Of a stretch of DNA of 64,000 bases, positions 1 to 8,949 are shown piece after piece. Origin of the DNA: Actinoallomurus sp040655075. Lineage in GTDB: Bacteria; Actinomycetota; Actinomycetes; Streptosporangiales; Streptosporangiaceae. A program made the position numbers and the translations under genes. Position 1 is the first letter of the stretch, and each line of letters begins with the position of its first letter. The DNA lies in contig NZ_JBFAJC010000003.1 in assembly GCF_040655075.1 (NCBI RefSeq), positions 310,001 through 374,000 on the forward strand, given 5' to 3'. Under the pieces are notes generated by a model. That model was given only the letters and a program-made list of their open reading frames with translations. It ran no database searches and was not told the origin of the DNA.

Positions 1-81
1 ATGATCGAGGCGTTCCAGCGGATCGCCCAGTGGGGCTTCGCCTACTGGCTGGGCCGCCTCACCGGCCGCGGCCGGCGCTGA
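1..81 (+). CDS. 3' end of an unidentified gene (partial)
   Basis: An open frame runs from the first base to a TGA at 79-81 and encodes 26 residues ending in an arginine-rich tail. Nearly every codon ends in G or C, as in the real genes nearby, so it is probably coding. The frame begins with ATG exactly at the window edge, so I cannot tell whether that is the start or an internal methionine. The peptide is too short to assign to a family. Confidence 0.4.
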   Translation: MIEAFQRIAQWGFAYWLGRLTGRGRR

Positions 82-168
82 ACCACGCCCGGCGGCCCGG
101 GCCCGGACCGTCCAGGGCGGCCTGGCCTTCCTCAGCCCGATGCCCCGGCCGGCCGGTGACCGGCCGGG

Positions 169-1449
169 TCATCGCGCCGTCCCGGCCAGGTACGGGATCG
201 TCTGCGGCCCCTCGGGCAGCACGCAGAGCCGGGCGCCGGGGCCTGCCGCCGCCAGGGCGTCGGCGACGGTGGCGGAGATGTCGCGGGTCTGCTCCAGATG
301 GGCGGTGGCGAGGTCGGCGTCGCTGAGATGGCCGGTGTGCATGACGACCCGGCTGCCGGACTGGATGCGGGCCTGGATCTGCACCTGCCACTGGTCGGGC
401 ACCGTCTCGGTGCGGGCGCTGATGGCGTCGAACAGCGCCCGCGGCGAGGACGCGGAGGCCAGGACCTCTCGGTAGGAGCCGTGGTCGGGGAAACCATCGC
501 GGCACTCGGCGGCGCAGACGATGGTGCCGCCCGGGCGGACCACCTGATAGGCGGCGGACATCCCCTTGACCGCCTGGTACAGGTTCTGGTCCAGCGGGAA
601 GCCGGAGTTGGTGGTGACCACCACGTCGAAGGGCGCCTCGACGGGCCGCATCGCCATGCGCTTGGCGGCCTCCGTCGCAGCGGCGTGCATCGGCGACAGG
701 TCGCCGCCGAAGGCGGCCACGACGTCCTTGTCCCGGTTGAGGATCACGTCCATGGCGAAGGTGACCCCGGTGGCCTCCGCGATCGCCCGTACGTCGTCGT
801 GGACCGGGTTGCCGTGCGTGATGCCCCAGGTCGCACGCGGATCGCCGATACGGGCGGCGTCGTGCAGGACGAGAACGGTCTCCAGCGCGGCCAGCCCCGG
901 GGCGACGAGTTTGGGCCCGCCGGAGAACCCGGCGAAGAAGTGCGGCTCGACGAAGCCGGTGGTGATCCGCACGTCGGCCTCGGTCCACTCGCGGTTGAGC
1001 CACACCGGCACGTCCTTGCCGAACCGTCCCATCCAGGTGAGCTCGTCGAGGCGCCGCGCGTCGTGGTTGACGATCCGTACGGCGTCGACGACCTGGTCGC
1101 CGAACATCTGCCGTAGTTCGGCGTCGGTGTTGCCGCGGTGGGTGCCGGTGGCGATCAGGATCACGACGTCCTCCAGCCGGACGACGCCGTCGAGTTCGGC
1201 CAGCAGCGCCGGGACGACCAGCCGGCGGGGCTGGGGCCGAGTGCCGTCACAGACCGAGATCGCCACCGTCTGACCGGGGCGTACCCGCTCGCGCAGCGGC
1301 GGTCCGGCGACCGGGTGAGACAGTGCCGCGCGCACCAGGGCGACCTGGTCGGCGGCGGCCTCGTGGTGGACGGGCTCGACCACCGTGGCCATCTCGGGGT
1401 CCACGTCGATGTCCAGCCCCGACTCGCCGTACGCCAGGTGCACTCGCAT
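169..1449 (-). CDS. larA: LarA-family nickel-pincer racemase/epimerase
   Basis: A 426-residue protein of the lactate racemase (LarA, DUF2088) family, matching the usual length of about 425. LarA enzymes racemise 2-hydroxyacids using a nickel-pincer nucleotide tethered to a lysine. Visible motifs: DGTRP at 68-72, GTHR at 102-105, and the segment around H170, G177-G178 and K180 (FSGGPK), with H196 downstream. By alignment from memory with the Lactiplantibacillus enzyme these match R75, H108, H174, the cofactor-bearing K184 and the nickel ligand H200. The GTG/ATG region starts at 1449, where GGAGG lies 6-7 bases upstream. It stands alone: none of the cofactor-synthesis genes (larB, larC, larE) is in the window. 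Many LarA homologues act on substrates other than lactate, so substrate is open. Confidence 0.85.
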   Translation of the reverse strand: MRVHLAYGESGLDIDVDPEMATVVEPVHHEAAADQVALVRAALSHPVAGPPLRERVRPGQTVAISVCDGTRPQPRRLVVPALLAELDGVVRLEDVVILIATGTHRGNTDAELRQMFGDQVVDAVRIVNHDARRLDELTWMGRFGKDVPVWLNREWTEADVRITTGFVEPHFFAGFSGGPKLVAPGLAALETVLVLHDAARIGDPRATWGITHGNPVHDDVRAIAEATGVTFAMDVILNRDKDVVAAFGGDLSPMHAAATEAAKRMAMRPVEAPFDVVVTTNSGFPLDQNLYQAVKGMSAAYQVVRPGGTIVCAAECRDGFPDHGSYREVLASASSPRALFDAISARTETVPDQWQVQIQARIQSGSRVVMHTGHLSDADLATAHLEQTRDISATVADALAAAGPGARLCVLPEGPQTIPYLAGTAR

Positions 1450-1581
1450 GATCCGTCCTCCGGAAGTCGGTGCCGGCGGTCAGGGGGCGCCTGGTCGCCG
1501 GCGATGCCGTTATGCGCTGGTTCACGCCGACTCCGGTGGAGCGTATCGGGGCGGCCCGGGCCGGGCCGCCTCGAGGGCGCG

Positions 1582-2022
1582 CTACCCCGCGTAGGCGCGG
1601 CAGGAGTCGTTCTCGTCGGTGCCCAGGCCGATGACGGTGACGTGGTTCAACGAGCGAACGCCCTTGATCAGCAGGGTGTGCCGGGTGTCGCCGCCCTTGA
1701 AGGCGTAGGTGACGCCCGAGGTCTTCGGGTCGCCGGTGACGGGATTGTCGTCGGCGTCGTCGGCCTCGAAGTTGAGGGTGATGGGGGTCTTGCCCACCTG
1801 GGCGGTGACCTGGACGTCCGCGCCGGTGACGCGGTAGGAGACGGTCGTGCACGTCGGGGCGTCACTGTCGCCCTTGGGGGAGGCGGTGGGCAGCGGAACG
1901 CCCGCGGCCGCGCCGCCGGTCTTGGCGGATGCGGCGGTCTTGTCATGATGCGCGGATCCGCTGCCGCAGCCCGCCAGGCCCAGGCCGGCCACGGCGACGA
2001 GAACGAGCACATGCTTGCGCAC
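1582..2022 (-). CDS. Secreted lipoprotein of unknown function
   Basis: A 146-residue protein beginning with two basic residues, a hydrophobic stretch and a lipobox LAGC with the acylated cysteine at position 19. This is followed by a Ser/Ala/Gly-rich linker of about 30 residues. It should be anchored on the outer face of the membrane. The mature part (about residues 55-146) contains two cysteines (C58 region and one near the C-terminus) and looks beta-rich. Start is GTG at 2020-2022 with TTGGAG about 9 bases upstream; the next gene upstream is on the same strand but decayed. I do not recognise the domain. It resembles the many small actinobacterial lipoproteins with no assigned role. Confidence 0.7.
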   Translation of the reverse strand: MRKHVLVLVAVAGLGLAGCGSGSAHHDKTAASAKTGGAAAGVPLPTASPKGDSDAPTCTTVSYRVTGADVQVTAQVGKTPITLNFEADDADDNPVTGDPKTSGVTYAFKGGDTRHTLLIKGVRSLNHVTVIGLGTDENDSCRAYAG

Positions 2023-2235
2023 GAGGACACTCCAAAGGTGAGGGGAACGAGCGGCGACCCGTCACGCGGGACGCCGGGTCAGGACCGGCCGGGACGCCGG
2101 GGCAACTCTGCTTCCGCCACCATGATCCCGCAAATGGACACGCCGGAAGAACACCGGGAGAAGCCGCGAACCCGGGCCTTCACCGCGCGCCGGGACAAGA
2201 GAGCCGGGTTTTCGCGCATACAGGAGGGAAGGGCG

Positions 2236-3197
2236 TCAACCGGGGTCTTCGCGGTGTACCTCGCGGGGCTGCTTGTCCGGGCGCAGCCCCCGCCAGCTCG
2301 GGTGCCGCAGGACGCCGTCCGGGGTCCACTCGCCGAACGCGACCTCGCCCACCAGCGCGGGCCGCACCCAGTGCGCGCGCCGGGCGACCTCGCGGGGCGC
2401 CGGCGGGTCGAAGGGCGCCTCCTCCCGGGCCAGGGGCGCCAGCCGCGCGGCCATGTCCCGCAGGTCCGCCTCGGTGAAGCCGGTGCCCACGTTCCCCGCG
2501 TACCGCAGATGGGCCCCGTCGTAGACGCCCAGCGCGAGGGACCCGATCAGGTCGGCGCGGCGGCCCGCCCCGGGGATCCACCCGGCGATCACGACCTTCT
2601 GGTGGCGGACGTTCTTCACCTTGATCCAGGGCCCGCGCCGCCCCGGGTGGTAGCGGGACCGCAGTGGCTTGCCGACGACGCCCTCCAGGCCCTGGGCCTG
2701 GCCCACGGCGAAGACGGCCTCGCCGTCGTCGCGCCACCAGGGCGGCACGCGTACGGGCCCCTCGTCGAGGCCGAGCGCGTCCAGGCGGTCCCGCCGCTCG
2801 GTGTAGGGGAGCGGCAGCAGCGACTCATCGTCGAGGTGGAGAAGATCGACAGGTAGTACTGGACCGGCACGGACCGGACGAGTCGCTCGCCGGGGTGCTG
2901 GACGTGCATCCGCAGCTGAAGCGTCGCGAAGCTCGGGCGGCCGTCGCGCAGGGCGACGATCTCACCGTCGAGGATCGCGGGGCGGGGCAGCATCCCGGCC
3001 AGGCCGGCCAGCTCGGGGTAGGAGTGCGTGATGTCCTTGTCGTTACGGGACCTCAGCCGCAGGCCGCCCTCCTGGACGTAGGCGACGGCCCGGACGCCGT
3101 CCCACTTCAGCTCCCAGCCGTAGGCGTCCTGGTCGGACGGCAGGGACCGCCGCAGGAGGGCCGTCATGGGCCGGATGAGCCGTGGAAGTCCGGCCAA
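2236..3197 (-). pseudogene. ATP-dependent DNA ligase (LigD-type ligase domain), frameshifted
   Basis: Two overlapping minus-strand frames together make one ligase of about 320 residues, the usual size of stand-alone LigD-type ligases used in end joining. The N-terminal part (down to about 2855) holds the nucleotidyltransferase motif I, ELKWDGVRAVAY, whose lysine carries AMP, and the DGEIVAL motif. The C-terminal part begins in another frame at about 2847 with DLLHLDDES and runs through the EGVVGKPLRSRY and WIKVKN motifs to the OB fold. The break lies near 2848-2853: the expected residues between YYL and DLLHLD are missing, consistent with loss of 4 bases (or 1). Each half is well conserved, so the lesion is recent, or it is a sequencing error. 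If real, the OB fold and later catalytic motifs are not made with the lysine domain. Confidence 0.8.
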
Positions 3198-3234
3198 CCG
3201 GAGCTCCGGTGACCTTCTCCGGTACGTGCGGGGC

Positions 3235-3519
3235 TCAGCCCACCGGCATCGCCTCCCGGACGCGGTGCTTCATCCGCTCGGCCCGCTCACTCGGCGTCTC
3301 CTCGCCGTACTCTTCCTCCATCCGCAGGGCGACGCCGAGCGCGAAGAAGGTCGGCGCCCACTCGCCGACGAAGATCCCCCAGCGGTCCGCCCGGTCCATA
3401 CCGGCCTTCTCGGCCCGCATCGATATCGCCCAGCTGGCGACCGACGCCATGATCGATCCGAAGCCGGCGATGTACATCATGTCGGACGTGATTCCGGCGC
3501 GGCGCATGAGCCTCAGCAT
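3235..3519 (-). CDS. Small membrane protein, unknown function
   Basis: A 94-residue protein starting at the ATG at 3517-3519, which has CAGGGGG about 5 bases upstream. The frame is open further upstream, but that extension is rich in Ser/Pro/Gly and has no ribosome site. Residues about 15-35 form a Gly/Ala/Ser-rich hydrophobic segment and 49-66 (FVGEWAPTFFALGVAL) a second one. The C-terminus is charged. The pattern matches short actinobacterial two-helix membrane proteins of unknown role. It is separated from the ligase remnant by under 40 bases on the same strand. Confidence 0.6.
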   Translation of the reverse strand: MLRLMRRAGITSDMMYIAGFGSIMASVASWAISMRAEKAGMDRADRWGIFVGEWAPTFFALGVALRMEEEYGEETPSERAERMKHRVREAMPVG

Positions 3520-3907
3520 CGTAACCCCCTGTTGACCTGCTGTTTTCCTCCGATAGGAAGCGGTACCCGGGGCCTGGGCCACTACGCCGACGTGGTGTTC
3601 AAATCGCCGCCAACTGCTACCGCCCGGCGTCGAAGCGGCCGTCGATGACGGTCCAGCCGGCGTCGACGACGCCATAGATCATCCGCTCCGTCTCCGCCGA
3701 ACCGCGCCCTCGTATACAAGCCGGGATACAGGGTGGGTCGGGACATGCTCCGGCAGTCAGCGGCGATGCGCCGGTATCGGTCGCTGGTGTTCGGTGCCGC
3801 CGCGGGCGCGGCGTGTCCGCCCGGAGCGAAGCGGGAACTCCCGGCACGGCCAACTCGTCCCCCGGCCGCGCCCGTGAACCATCCATTCGGCGCGTCACAA
3901 TGGAGAC

Positions 3908-4417
3908 ATGCTCCCTGTGGTGCTGTTCCTCGCGTTCCTGTTGCTGCCCGTCCTGGAGATCTACGTCATCATCCAGGTGGGCGAGCTGATCGGCGGCTGG
4001 CCCACGGTCGCGCTGCTGCTGGCCGAGAGCCTTCTGGGGGCGTGGATCATCCGGCATGAGGGCCGGCGGGCGTGGCGGGCGCTGAAGGAGACCTTCGGGG
4101 GCGGCGGCATGCCCGACCGGGAGCTCGCCGACGCCGGGCTCGTGCTCGTCGGCGGGGCGCTGCTGCTCACGCCCGGCTTCGTGACGGACTTTTTTGGGTT
4201 CCTGTTCGTGCTGCCGTTCACCCGGCCGCTCGTACGCCGCCTGCTGTCGTGGTACATCGGGCGGCGGGTGTCGGCGGCGCGGCGCCGGGGCGGCCTGCGG
4301 TTCGGGGACCTGAGCGGGATGTACGGGCCCGGGGCGAACGAGCCGGAGCCGGGTCCGGGGCCGCAGGTCGTGCGCGGCGAGGTCATCGAGGACGACCGTC
4401 AGGGCGAGCGGCGCTGA
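3908..4417 (+). CDS. fxsA: FxsA family membrane protein
   Basis: A 169-residue protein of the FxsA family. FxsA in E. coli is a cytoplasmic-membrane protein that modulates exclusion of phage T7 by F plasmids; its role in actinobacteria is not established. The N-terminus has the family pattern of a hydrophobic helix then LEIYVIIQVG (about residues 15-25), a second helix (31-48) with WIIRHEG, and the LLLTPGFVTDFFG region (about 86-100) preceding a third hydrophobic stretch. The tail is Pro/Gly/Glu-rich. It converges on rbpA with a strong hairpin between the two stops. Confidence 0.85.
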   Translation: MLPVVLFLAFLLLPVLEIYVIIQVGELIGGWPTVALLLAESLLGAWIIRHEGRRAWRALKETFGGGGMPDRELADAGLVLVGGALLLTPGFVTDFFGFLFVLPFTRPLVRRLLSWYIGRRVSAARRRGGLRFGDLSGMYGPGANEPEPGPGPQVVRGEVIEDDRQGERR

Positions 4418-4425
4418 GAACACGC

Positions 4426-4463
4426 ACGAGCCGTGCCGCCGAGGGGCGTGCGGCACGGCTCGT
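4426..4463. terminator. Bidirectional terminator between fxsA and rbpA
   Basis: Perfect 14-base inverted repeat, ACGAGCCGTGCCGC at 4426-4439 and its complement at 4450-4463, with a 10-base loop. It lies between the convergent stops at 4417 and 4481. There is no strong T-run, as is common for high-GC actinobacterial terminators. Confidence 0.7.
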
Positions 4464-4480
4464 CTGCGTTCGGTGTTCGG

Positions 4481-4825
4481 TTACGCGGTCCTTCTGCGCT
4501 GGGCGCGCAGGACGGCCAATCGCTCGGCCAGGACCTCCTCAAGGTCTTCGATCGTGCGGCGCTCCATGAGCATGTCCCAGTGCGTGCGGGGCGCTTTACC
4601 CTTCTTGGACTGAGGCATCTCACCGTTGACCATCAGGGCGGTGGCGCCGCAGCTCCGGCACTCCCAGGTCATCGGCACCTCGGCCTCAGCGGCCAGGATG
4701 ACGGTGAACCGGTGGCCCTTCGGGCAGTCGTACATGACCTCCTGACGAGGGGCCAGGTCGGTGTTTCGATCATTCTCGTAGCTCGTGGCTCCGAGGCGGG
4801 TGCCGCGAAGTGCGCGCTCGGCCAT
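4481..4825 (-). CDS. rbpA: RNA polymerase-binding protein RbpA
   Basis: RbpA binds the beta subunit and the principal sigma factor and stabilises the open complex; it is confined to actinobacteria. The 114-residue product has the family landmarks: an N-terminal tail (MAERALRGTRLG), then YDCPKGH and TWECRSCG, whose cysteines and histidine build the zinc-binding core, followed by THWDMLMERRTIEDLEEVL, the basic linker and sigma-interaction helix. The ATG at 4823-4825 is preferred over the longer frame because GGGAGG lies about 9 bases upstream and the protein then has the normal family length. A SigR-type promoter lies upstream (4866-4891). Confidence 0.95.
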   Translation of the reverse strand: MAERALRGTRLGATSYENDRNTDLAPRQEVMYDCPKGHRFTVILAAEAEVPMTWECRSCGATALMVNGEMPQSKKGKAPRTHWDMLMERRTIEDLEEVLAERLAVLRAQRRRTA

Positions 4826-4865
4826 CGTGACGTGCCTCCCAGACGGCTTGCGTTCTCCTAGCGTG

Positions 4866-4891
4866 AACGCTGGATACCGAGACAAGATTCC
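4866..4891 (-). promoter_or_regulatory. SigR-type promoter of rbpA
   Basis: Read on the minus strand, GGAAT (4891-4887) is followed by exactly 18 bases and GTT (4868-4866), matching the published SigR consensus GGAAT-N18-GTT. A start about 8 bases downstream would give a leader of roughly 33 bases before the ATG at 4825. In Streptomyces coelicolor rbpA is a known member of the SigR disulfide-stress regulon, so the site fits family knowledge. Position and spacing are seen; use is inferred. Confidence 0.7.
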
Positions 4892-5126
4892 CGTCTTGGC
4901 CTTGATCCAACCCTGGGAAGACTCACCGTTTTCCCGGGTCAACCCCGTTTTCCCCCTTCGAGCTGCATGAACAGTCCATCAGCGGCACCGTAGGCAGGTG
5001 TGGACGGACGGGGATCGTTCAAGATCAGCTGGCCCCGCTCCGCGCTGCTCAGGGCGTGACAAGTAACGGTTACTTGAAAGATGCCACGCTCTGTAGTGGT
5101 CGTCGGGGGTTCAACCAGATCGGCGA
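4892..5126. other. Intergenic stretch, no gene seen
   Basis: Between the rbpA promoter and the gene remnant that follows I see no frame with the third-position GC bias of real genes. No strong hairpin or repeat is apparent. Confidence 0.5.
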
Positions 5127-5335
5127 GGCACTGCGCACCGTCATGGTCGACGGGCGGATCGCCGGCACCTGGCAGTGGAACCCGACCCGTCGCGCCGTGG
5201 CGGTCTCCCTGGCCCGCGGCCGGACCGCTCCCTCCCGGCGTCGGCAGGTCAAGAACGCGGCGGACACCCTCACGGCCACCCTCCGCCAAGCCTGGGCGGC
5301 CACGAGCGCCCCGGCCCTCGACGCCGGCGGCCGGC
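5127..5335 (+). pseudogene. C-terminal remnant of a winged-helix DNA-binding (HTH_42/AlkZ-like) protein
   Basis: Within a longer open frame, the coding-like part starts near 5127 and reads VMVDGRIAGTWQW followed by about 45 residues ending in LRQAW. The pattern 'V-x-VDGR-x-AGTW' with a basic strand and an alanine-rich last helix matches the C-terminal end of the winged-helix HTH_42 (YcaQ/AlkZ-like) family, whose members are about 350-400 residues. Nothing of the N-terminal domains is present. Third-position GC is high inside this segment and drops outside it, which supports a relic of a once-coding gene. No credible start or ribosome site is seen. Confidence 0.45.
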
Positions 5336-5537
5336 AACTCCTGCCGCGCCAAAGAGGCCAAAAACAACCATCGCACCTGGATCTAACATCTCACATCTCA
5401 CCACCGGCTCCCGAGGCACGGGCCGAGGACATAGGTCGGCCGAGGCGCCGCGCGACCCGACCAGCCTCATGAGATCGAGGTTAGGATCTGGACCGATGGA
5501 ATAGACATGACCGTTCTTTTGAAGATGGGGAGTGCGG

Positions 5538-7370
5538 ATGGTGGAGCCTCGCCCGTTGCAGCTGGGTGACCCTCTCCGGCTGGGCGGCTACGAGCTGGAG
5601 GGCAGGCTCGGCGAGGGCGGTCAGGGTGTCGTCTACCTGGGGCGCGATGCCCTCGGGAGGCAGGTCGCGGTCAAGCTGCTTCGGGCCCAGCTGGTCGCCG
5701 ACGAGGCGATGCGGGCGCGGTTCGCCCGCGAGTTGGCGGTCATCGAACGCGTCGCTGGGTTTTGCACGGCGCAGGTCTTGGACGCTGACGTGGTGGGAGA
5801 CCAGCCGTACATCGTCAGTGAGTACGTGCCGGGTCCGTCCCTTCTGCAGCTTGTGATGGAAGAGGGCCCGCGCGAGGGTACCGAGCTGGACCGGCTGGCG
5901 ATCGGGGCGGCCACCGCGCTGGCCGCCATCCACCGGACCGGAATCGTGCATCGCGACTTCAAACCCGCCAACGTCCTCGTAGGTCCCGATGGGCCACGGG
6001 TCATCGACTTCGGGATTGCCCGGGCGCTGGAGTCCGGAGCCGACTCGACCACTGCCAGCGGCGTGGTCGGCACCCCGGCCTACATGGCCCCGGAACAGAT
6101 CGCCGGGGAACGGGTCACACCGGCCGCCGACGTGTTCTCCTGGGCCGCGACGATGGTGTTCGCCGCGACCGGAGGACCGCCGTTCGGCGCCGACTCGATC
6201 CCGAGCGTCATGAACCGGATCCTCAATGCGGCCCCCGACCTGTCCGGGGTGCCGGTCGCGCTGCTGCCGCTGCTGGAGCGCTGCCTGGCCAAGGATCCGG
6301 CGGTACGGCCACAGGCGCAGGAGTTGCTGCTTCAGTTGATCGGCGAACGGCCAGGAGAGCCCGGCAAAGAACCGGCGCAATCCCCCGTCCCACCACCCCG
6401 GCCCACACCGCCGCCCCACCAGGCGCCACCCACGGTGGTGTCCCCGGCACCCCGTCGCCGGATCGCCCTGATAACAGCCGCAGCCCTGTGCGGGACACTG
6501 GTCCTGACCGCAGCGGCGGTCGGCGCGTGGCGGTACGCCCCCGGCATCGGCTCGGCGGACTCGCTCGCGCTCCCCCCAGACGGAGCGACGCTCCTGCAAG
6601 CCGCCTCGGCCGACGTACAGGCTCTCGGAAGCTACGACTACCGCAGGTTCGACATCGACGTGCAGTCGGCCCACAGCAAGATGACGGACCGGATGCGTAA
6701 GCAGTACGACTCGAGCCTGCCGAACCTCCGCGCGTCGGCACAACGGCTGAAGGCTGTCGTCGCGGGCACGGTGGTCGCCGCCGGCCTGGAGTCGGCGGGT
6801 GCCGACCACGCCACCGCCCTGATCTTCCTCAACGAGTTGTCCACGAAGGCCCAGCAGCAGGAGCCGGCCACGAGCCTGTCCGACCTTCGGGTCTCGCTGC
6901 TCCGGCAGCAGGGACAGTGGCGGATCGATCAGGTCGACGCCCTATCTGCGGCCCCCGCTCCCATCAAAGGCGCCCCCTGGCCCGGCTCGCGGGTATCTGC
7001 GGTGTTTCATGCCGCACAGTCCTGTATCAGCACCATGTACTCGACCGACTATCAGCGGCTCGACGGCATGATCGCGGCGGTTCGTCACTGCAGCACCGGC
7101 GAATTTCATGATCAGTGGACCGGCGGTGAGGCACAGCTCAGGTCGACGATCGAGAAGTCACAAGCTGTCAGCCGGGTCACCAGGATCGATGTCGGCCTGG
7201 TGGCGCCGGCCGGTCCGTCCCAGGCCACAGTACTCGTCGCCGTCGGCACGCAGGCCCGATCACAGGGGACACAGAAGCCGTATTCCAGGTTCACGCGACT
7301 CCGGGCCACGATGACCCGGGTCGCCGGCCGGTGGCTGCTGGCCAAGGTGGAGATGATCAACGCACCCTGA
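5538..7370 (+). CDS. Membrane-anchored Ser/Thr protein kinase with extracellular domain
   Basis: A 610-residue Hanks-type kinase. The kinase domain spans about 17-270: glycine loop GEGGQGVV (25-32), catalytic-lysine VAVK (K46), HRDFKPANV (HRD at 138-140), DFG (157-159), and the GTPAYMAPE P+1 region (178-185). A proline-rich juxtamembrane linker (275-305) leads to one transmembrane helix (about 309-331). The roughly 280-residue outer part seems to hold two similar NTF2-like halves (each with a 'QW-x-ID/LLAKVE' ending). Start: the ATG at 5538 has GGGGA 7 bases upstream; a GTG at 5532 is too close to it. The ligand of the outer domain is unknown. A second kinase and a PP2C phosphatase follow within 6.5 kb. 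Confidence 0.88.
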   Translation: MVEPRPLQLGDPLRLGGYELEGRLGEGGQGVVYLGRDALGRQVAVKLLRAQLVADEAMRARFARELAVIERVAGFCTAQVLDADVVGDQPYIVSEYVPGPSLLQLVMEEGPREGTELDRLAIGAATALAAIHRTGIVHRDFKPANVLVGPDGPRVIDFGIARALESGADSTTASGVVGTPAYMAPEQIAGERVTPAADVFSWAATMVFAATGGPPFGADSIPSVMNRILNAAPDLSGVPVALLPLLERCLAKDPAVRPQAQELLLQLIGERPGEPGKEPAQSPVPPPRPTPPPHQAPPTVVSPAPRRRIALITAAALCGTLVLTAAAVGAWRYAPGIGSADSLALPPDGATLLQAASADVQALGSYDYRRFDIDVQSAHSKMTDRMRKQYDSSLPNLRASAQRLKAVVAGTVVAAGLESAGADHATALIFLNELSTKAQQQEPATSLSDLRVSLLRQQGQWRIDQVDALSAAPAPIKGAPWPGSRVSAVFHAAQSCISTMYSTDYQRLDGMIAAVRHCSTGEFHDQWTGGEAQLRSTIEKSQAVSRVTRIDVGLVAPAGPSQATVLVAVGTQARSQGTQKPYSRFTRLRATMTRVAGRWLLAKVEMINAP

Positions 7371-7522
7371 GCCGATGACGTCCGCCGACCACAGATGCCC
7401 GAAGTCGCGACGGCGAAGCGGGCCGCCCGCACCGTCGCCCGATTTCTCAGCCACTACATCGTCGGTCTTGTAGTTTGACGATGGGGGGCGTTTGCCGGGC
7501 ATCGCCCGGGTGGAGGTTAATG

Positions 7523-8710
7523 ATGCCTGAGTGGATTCGAGCCTGGCACAATCGGCCGGAACTGAAGGCCGCCGCCGTGGGTCGCCTGCGGGCCGTTCAG
7601 GCGTCCGGCGATTTTCGGAAGGGTGGACACGCGGAGTCCGAGGGGCGGCTGCACGGCGGATTGCATATCAGCTTGAACGCGCAGCGGGTTGCCGAGGAAA
7701 AGAGCGTGTCGCTGTCGGTGGTGCTGGCCGAGGACAGCGGCGTGGACTGGCTCGATGAAAGCGAGCGGCGGTGGGGGATTCCTCGGGTGCTCGGTGCTCT
7801 ACTCCATCAGTGCCTCGAACAGGTTCCGGCGCAGGAGGCCCGTCCGTTCGCGGTGGCCGCGCTGGAAGCCATGCCGGTGGGCGCTTACCTGAGGCCTGTT
7901 GTCGCGCAATGGATCCTGGAACTCCTGGGCGATGAGTCCAACGGCGTACGGCGACACACCGCCGATGGCTCGCCGCAACGCGGTGCGGTGGATCAGGTCA
8001 TCGAGCTGTACCGGCGGAAACTGGCCGGTACCCATCCCGCGCCGTCGGAATGGACGGCGGCCGCGCGGGCTGCCGGTGACCTCGCTCAGACCTCCACCCC
8101 CGATGACCCGGCCGCGTGTGCCGTGGCGGCCGTGAACGCGGCCGCGGATGCACACTCCCAAGACTTCGTCGCTGTGTCGGTGAGAGTCCGGGCCATGCGG
8201 GGCGCTGCTCGTTTTGCTGACAAAGACGCCTTCGACTCATACCAGGCGACGTTCATCGAAACCGAGGCGCTTAATTATGCGGCGCTGTATGCGGCCGAGG
8301 CAGTCCGTGCCGCTGCGGATGTGAATTTCCACACTGTCCTCGACCCGATCCGGCAAGCTGCCGAACGTGCTCGTGCCGCCGAGGACGCTGGCCGTTCGGT
8401 CGATCCTGGCGACGCCGCTGCCCTCGCTCGGGTCCGCGACGCCGCCGACGCCGGGGTCACCGAGGGGGTCGACTACTACCGATGGCGCGCGGACCGCCTG
8501 GTCCAAGCGATTGCAATGAGCGACACACCAGAGCCGAAACCAACCTCGCGCTTTCACGCGGAGCCTCACGAAAAATCGAGGCTAACGCACAGGGAAGCGT
8601 TCTGGCGACGTCGAGGATGGCGTCCGGACATGCCTGAGGAGCAACGTCAGGCAATTGAAAGAGAGTGGGACGACACATCGATCCGGCTAGCGGAGTTCCA
8701 CGGCTTCTGA
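7523..8710 (+). CDS. Protein of unknown function, alpha-helical, about 395 residues
   Basis: I do not recognise a family. The start chosen is the second of two adjacent ATGs (7520, 7523), with TGGAGGT 5-6 bases upstream; the longer frame lacks a ribosome site. The N-terminus (MPEWIRAWHNRPEL) is followed by an alpha/beta stretch, then, from about residue 180, a long alanine-rich helical region with several repeats of 'A-A-D/E-A' type resembling helical-repeat proteins. The C-terminus is charged (WRRRGWRPDMPEEQRQ). No signal peptide or membrane segment is seen, so it should be cytoplasmic. It lies between two kinase genes in an accessory region and codon use is slightly less GC-biased than in its flanks. 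Confidence 0.65.
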   Translation: MPEWIRAWHNRPELKAAAVGRLRAVQASGDFRKGGHAESEGRLHGGLHISLNAQRVAEEKSVSLSVVLAEDSGVDWLDESERRWGIPRVLGALLHQCLEQVPAQEARPFAVAALEAMPVGAYLRPVVAQWILELLGDESNGVRRHTADGSPQRGAVDQVIELYRRKLAGTHPAPSEWTAAARAAGDLAQTSTPDDPAACAVAAVNAAADAHSQDFVAVSVRVRAMRGAARFADKDAFDSYQATFIETEALNYAALYAAEAVRAAADVNFHTVLDPIRQAAERARAAEDAGRSVDPGDAAALARVRDAADAGVTEGVDYYRWRADRLVQAIAMSDTPEPKPTSRFHAEPHEKSRLTHREAFWRRRGWRPDMPEEQRQAIEREWDDTSIRLAEFHGF

Positions 8711-8949
8711 CCGAATAGATAGCCTATCCTAGGTTCGTTGGATGGTAACTGGTCATCCCTGAAGGGGCGGGGCCGGTCAAGAGGTGACCTTGCGCGGCCC
8801 GGCGGTAGTGAGCGTTTCTCTGTAACGGTCAGCGACCGTGGGCGACTGCTCTGGAGGCTTGCCGGGCCGGCCGGAGATGGCTGAAACGCTGCAAAGCCAC
8901 TCGCTCCTAGAGCTCGGCCACCCTTTCTAGAAGGGCTAGGTTGTCTCGC
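8711..8949. other. Intergenic stretch
   Basis: No gene seen. It contains a small imperfect palindrome, CCCTTTCTAGAAGGG at 8921-8935, just before the next gene, and possible -10-like TATCCT near 8729-8735. Neither is strong enough to call. Confidence 0.35.

Noticed and set aside
1138..2856. Long plus-strand frame over larA, the lipoprotein and the ligase
   Set aside because: It lies opposite three recognisable genes, has no ribosome site or family, and reads as the antisense of GC-rich codons.
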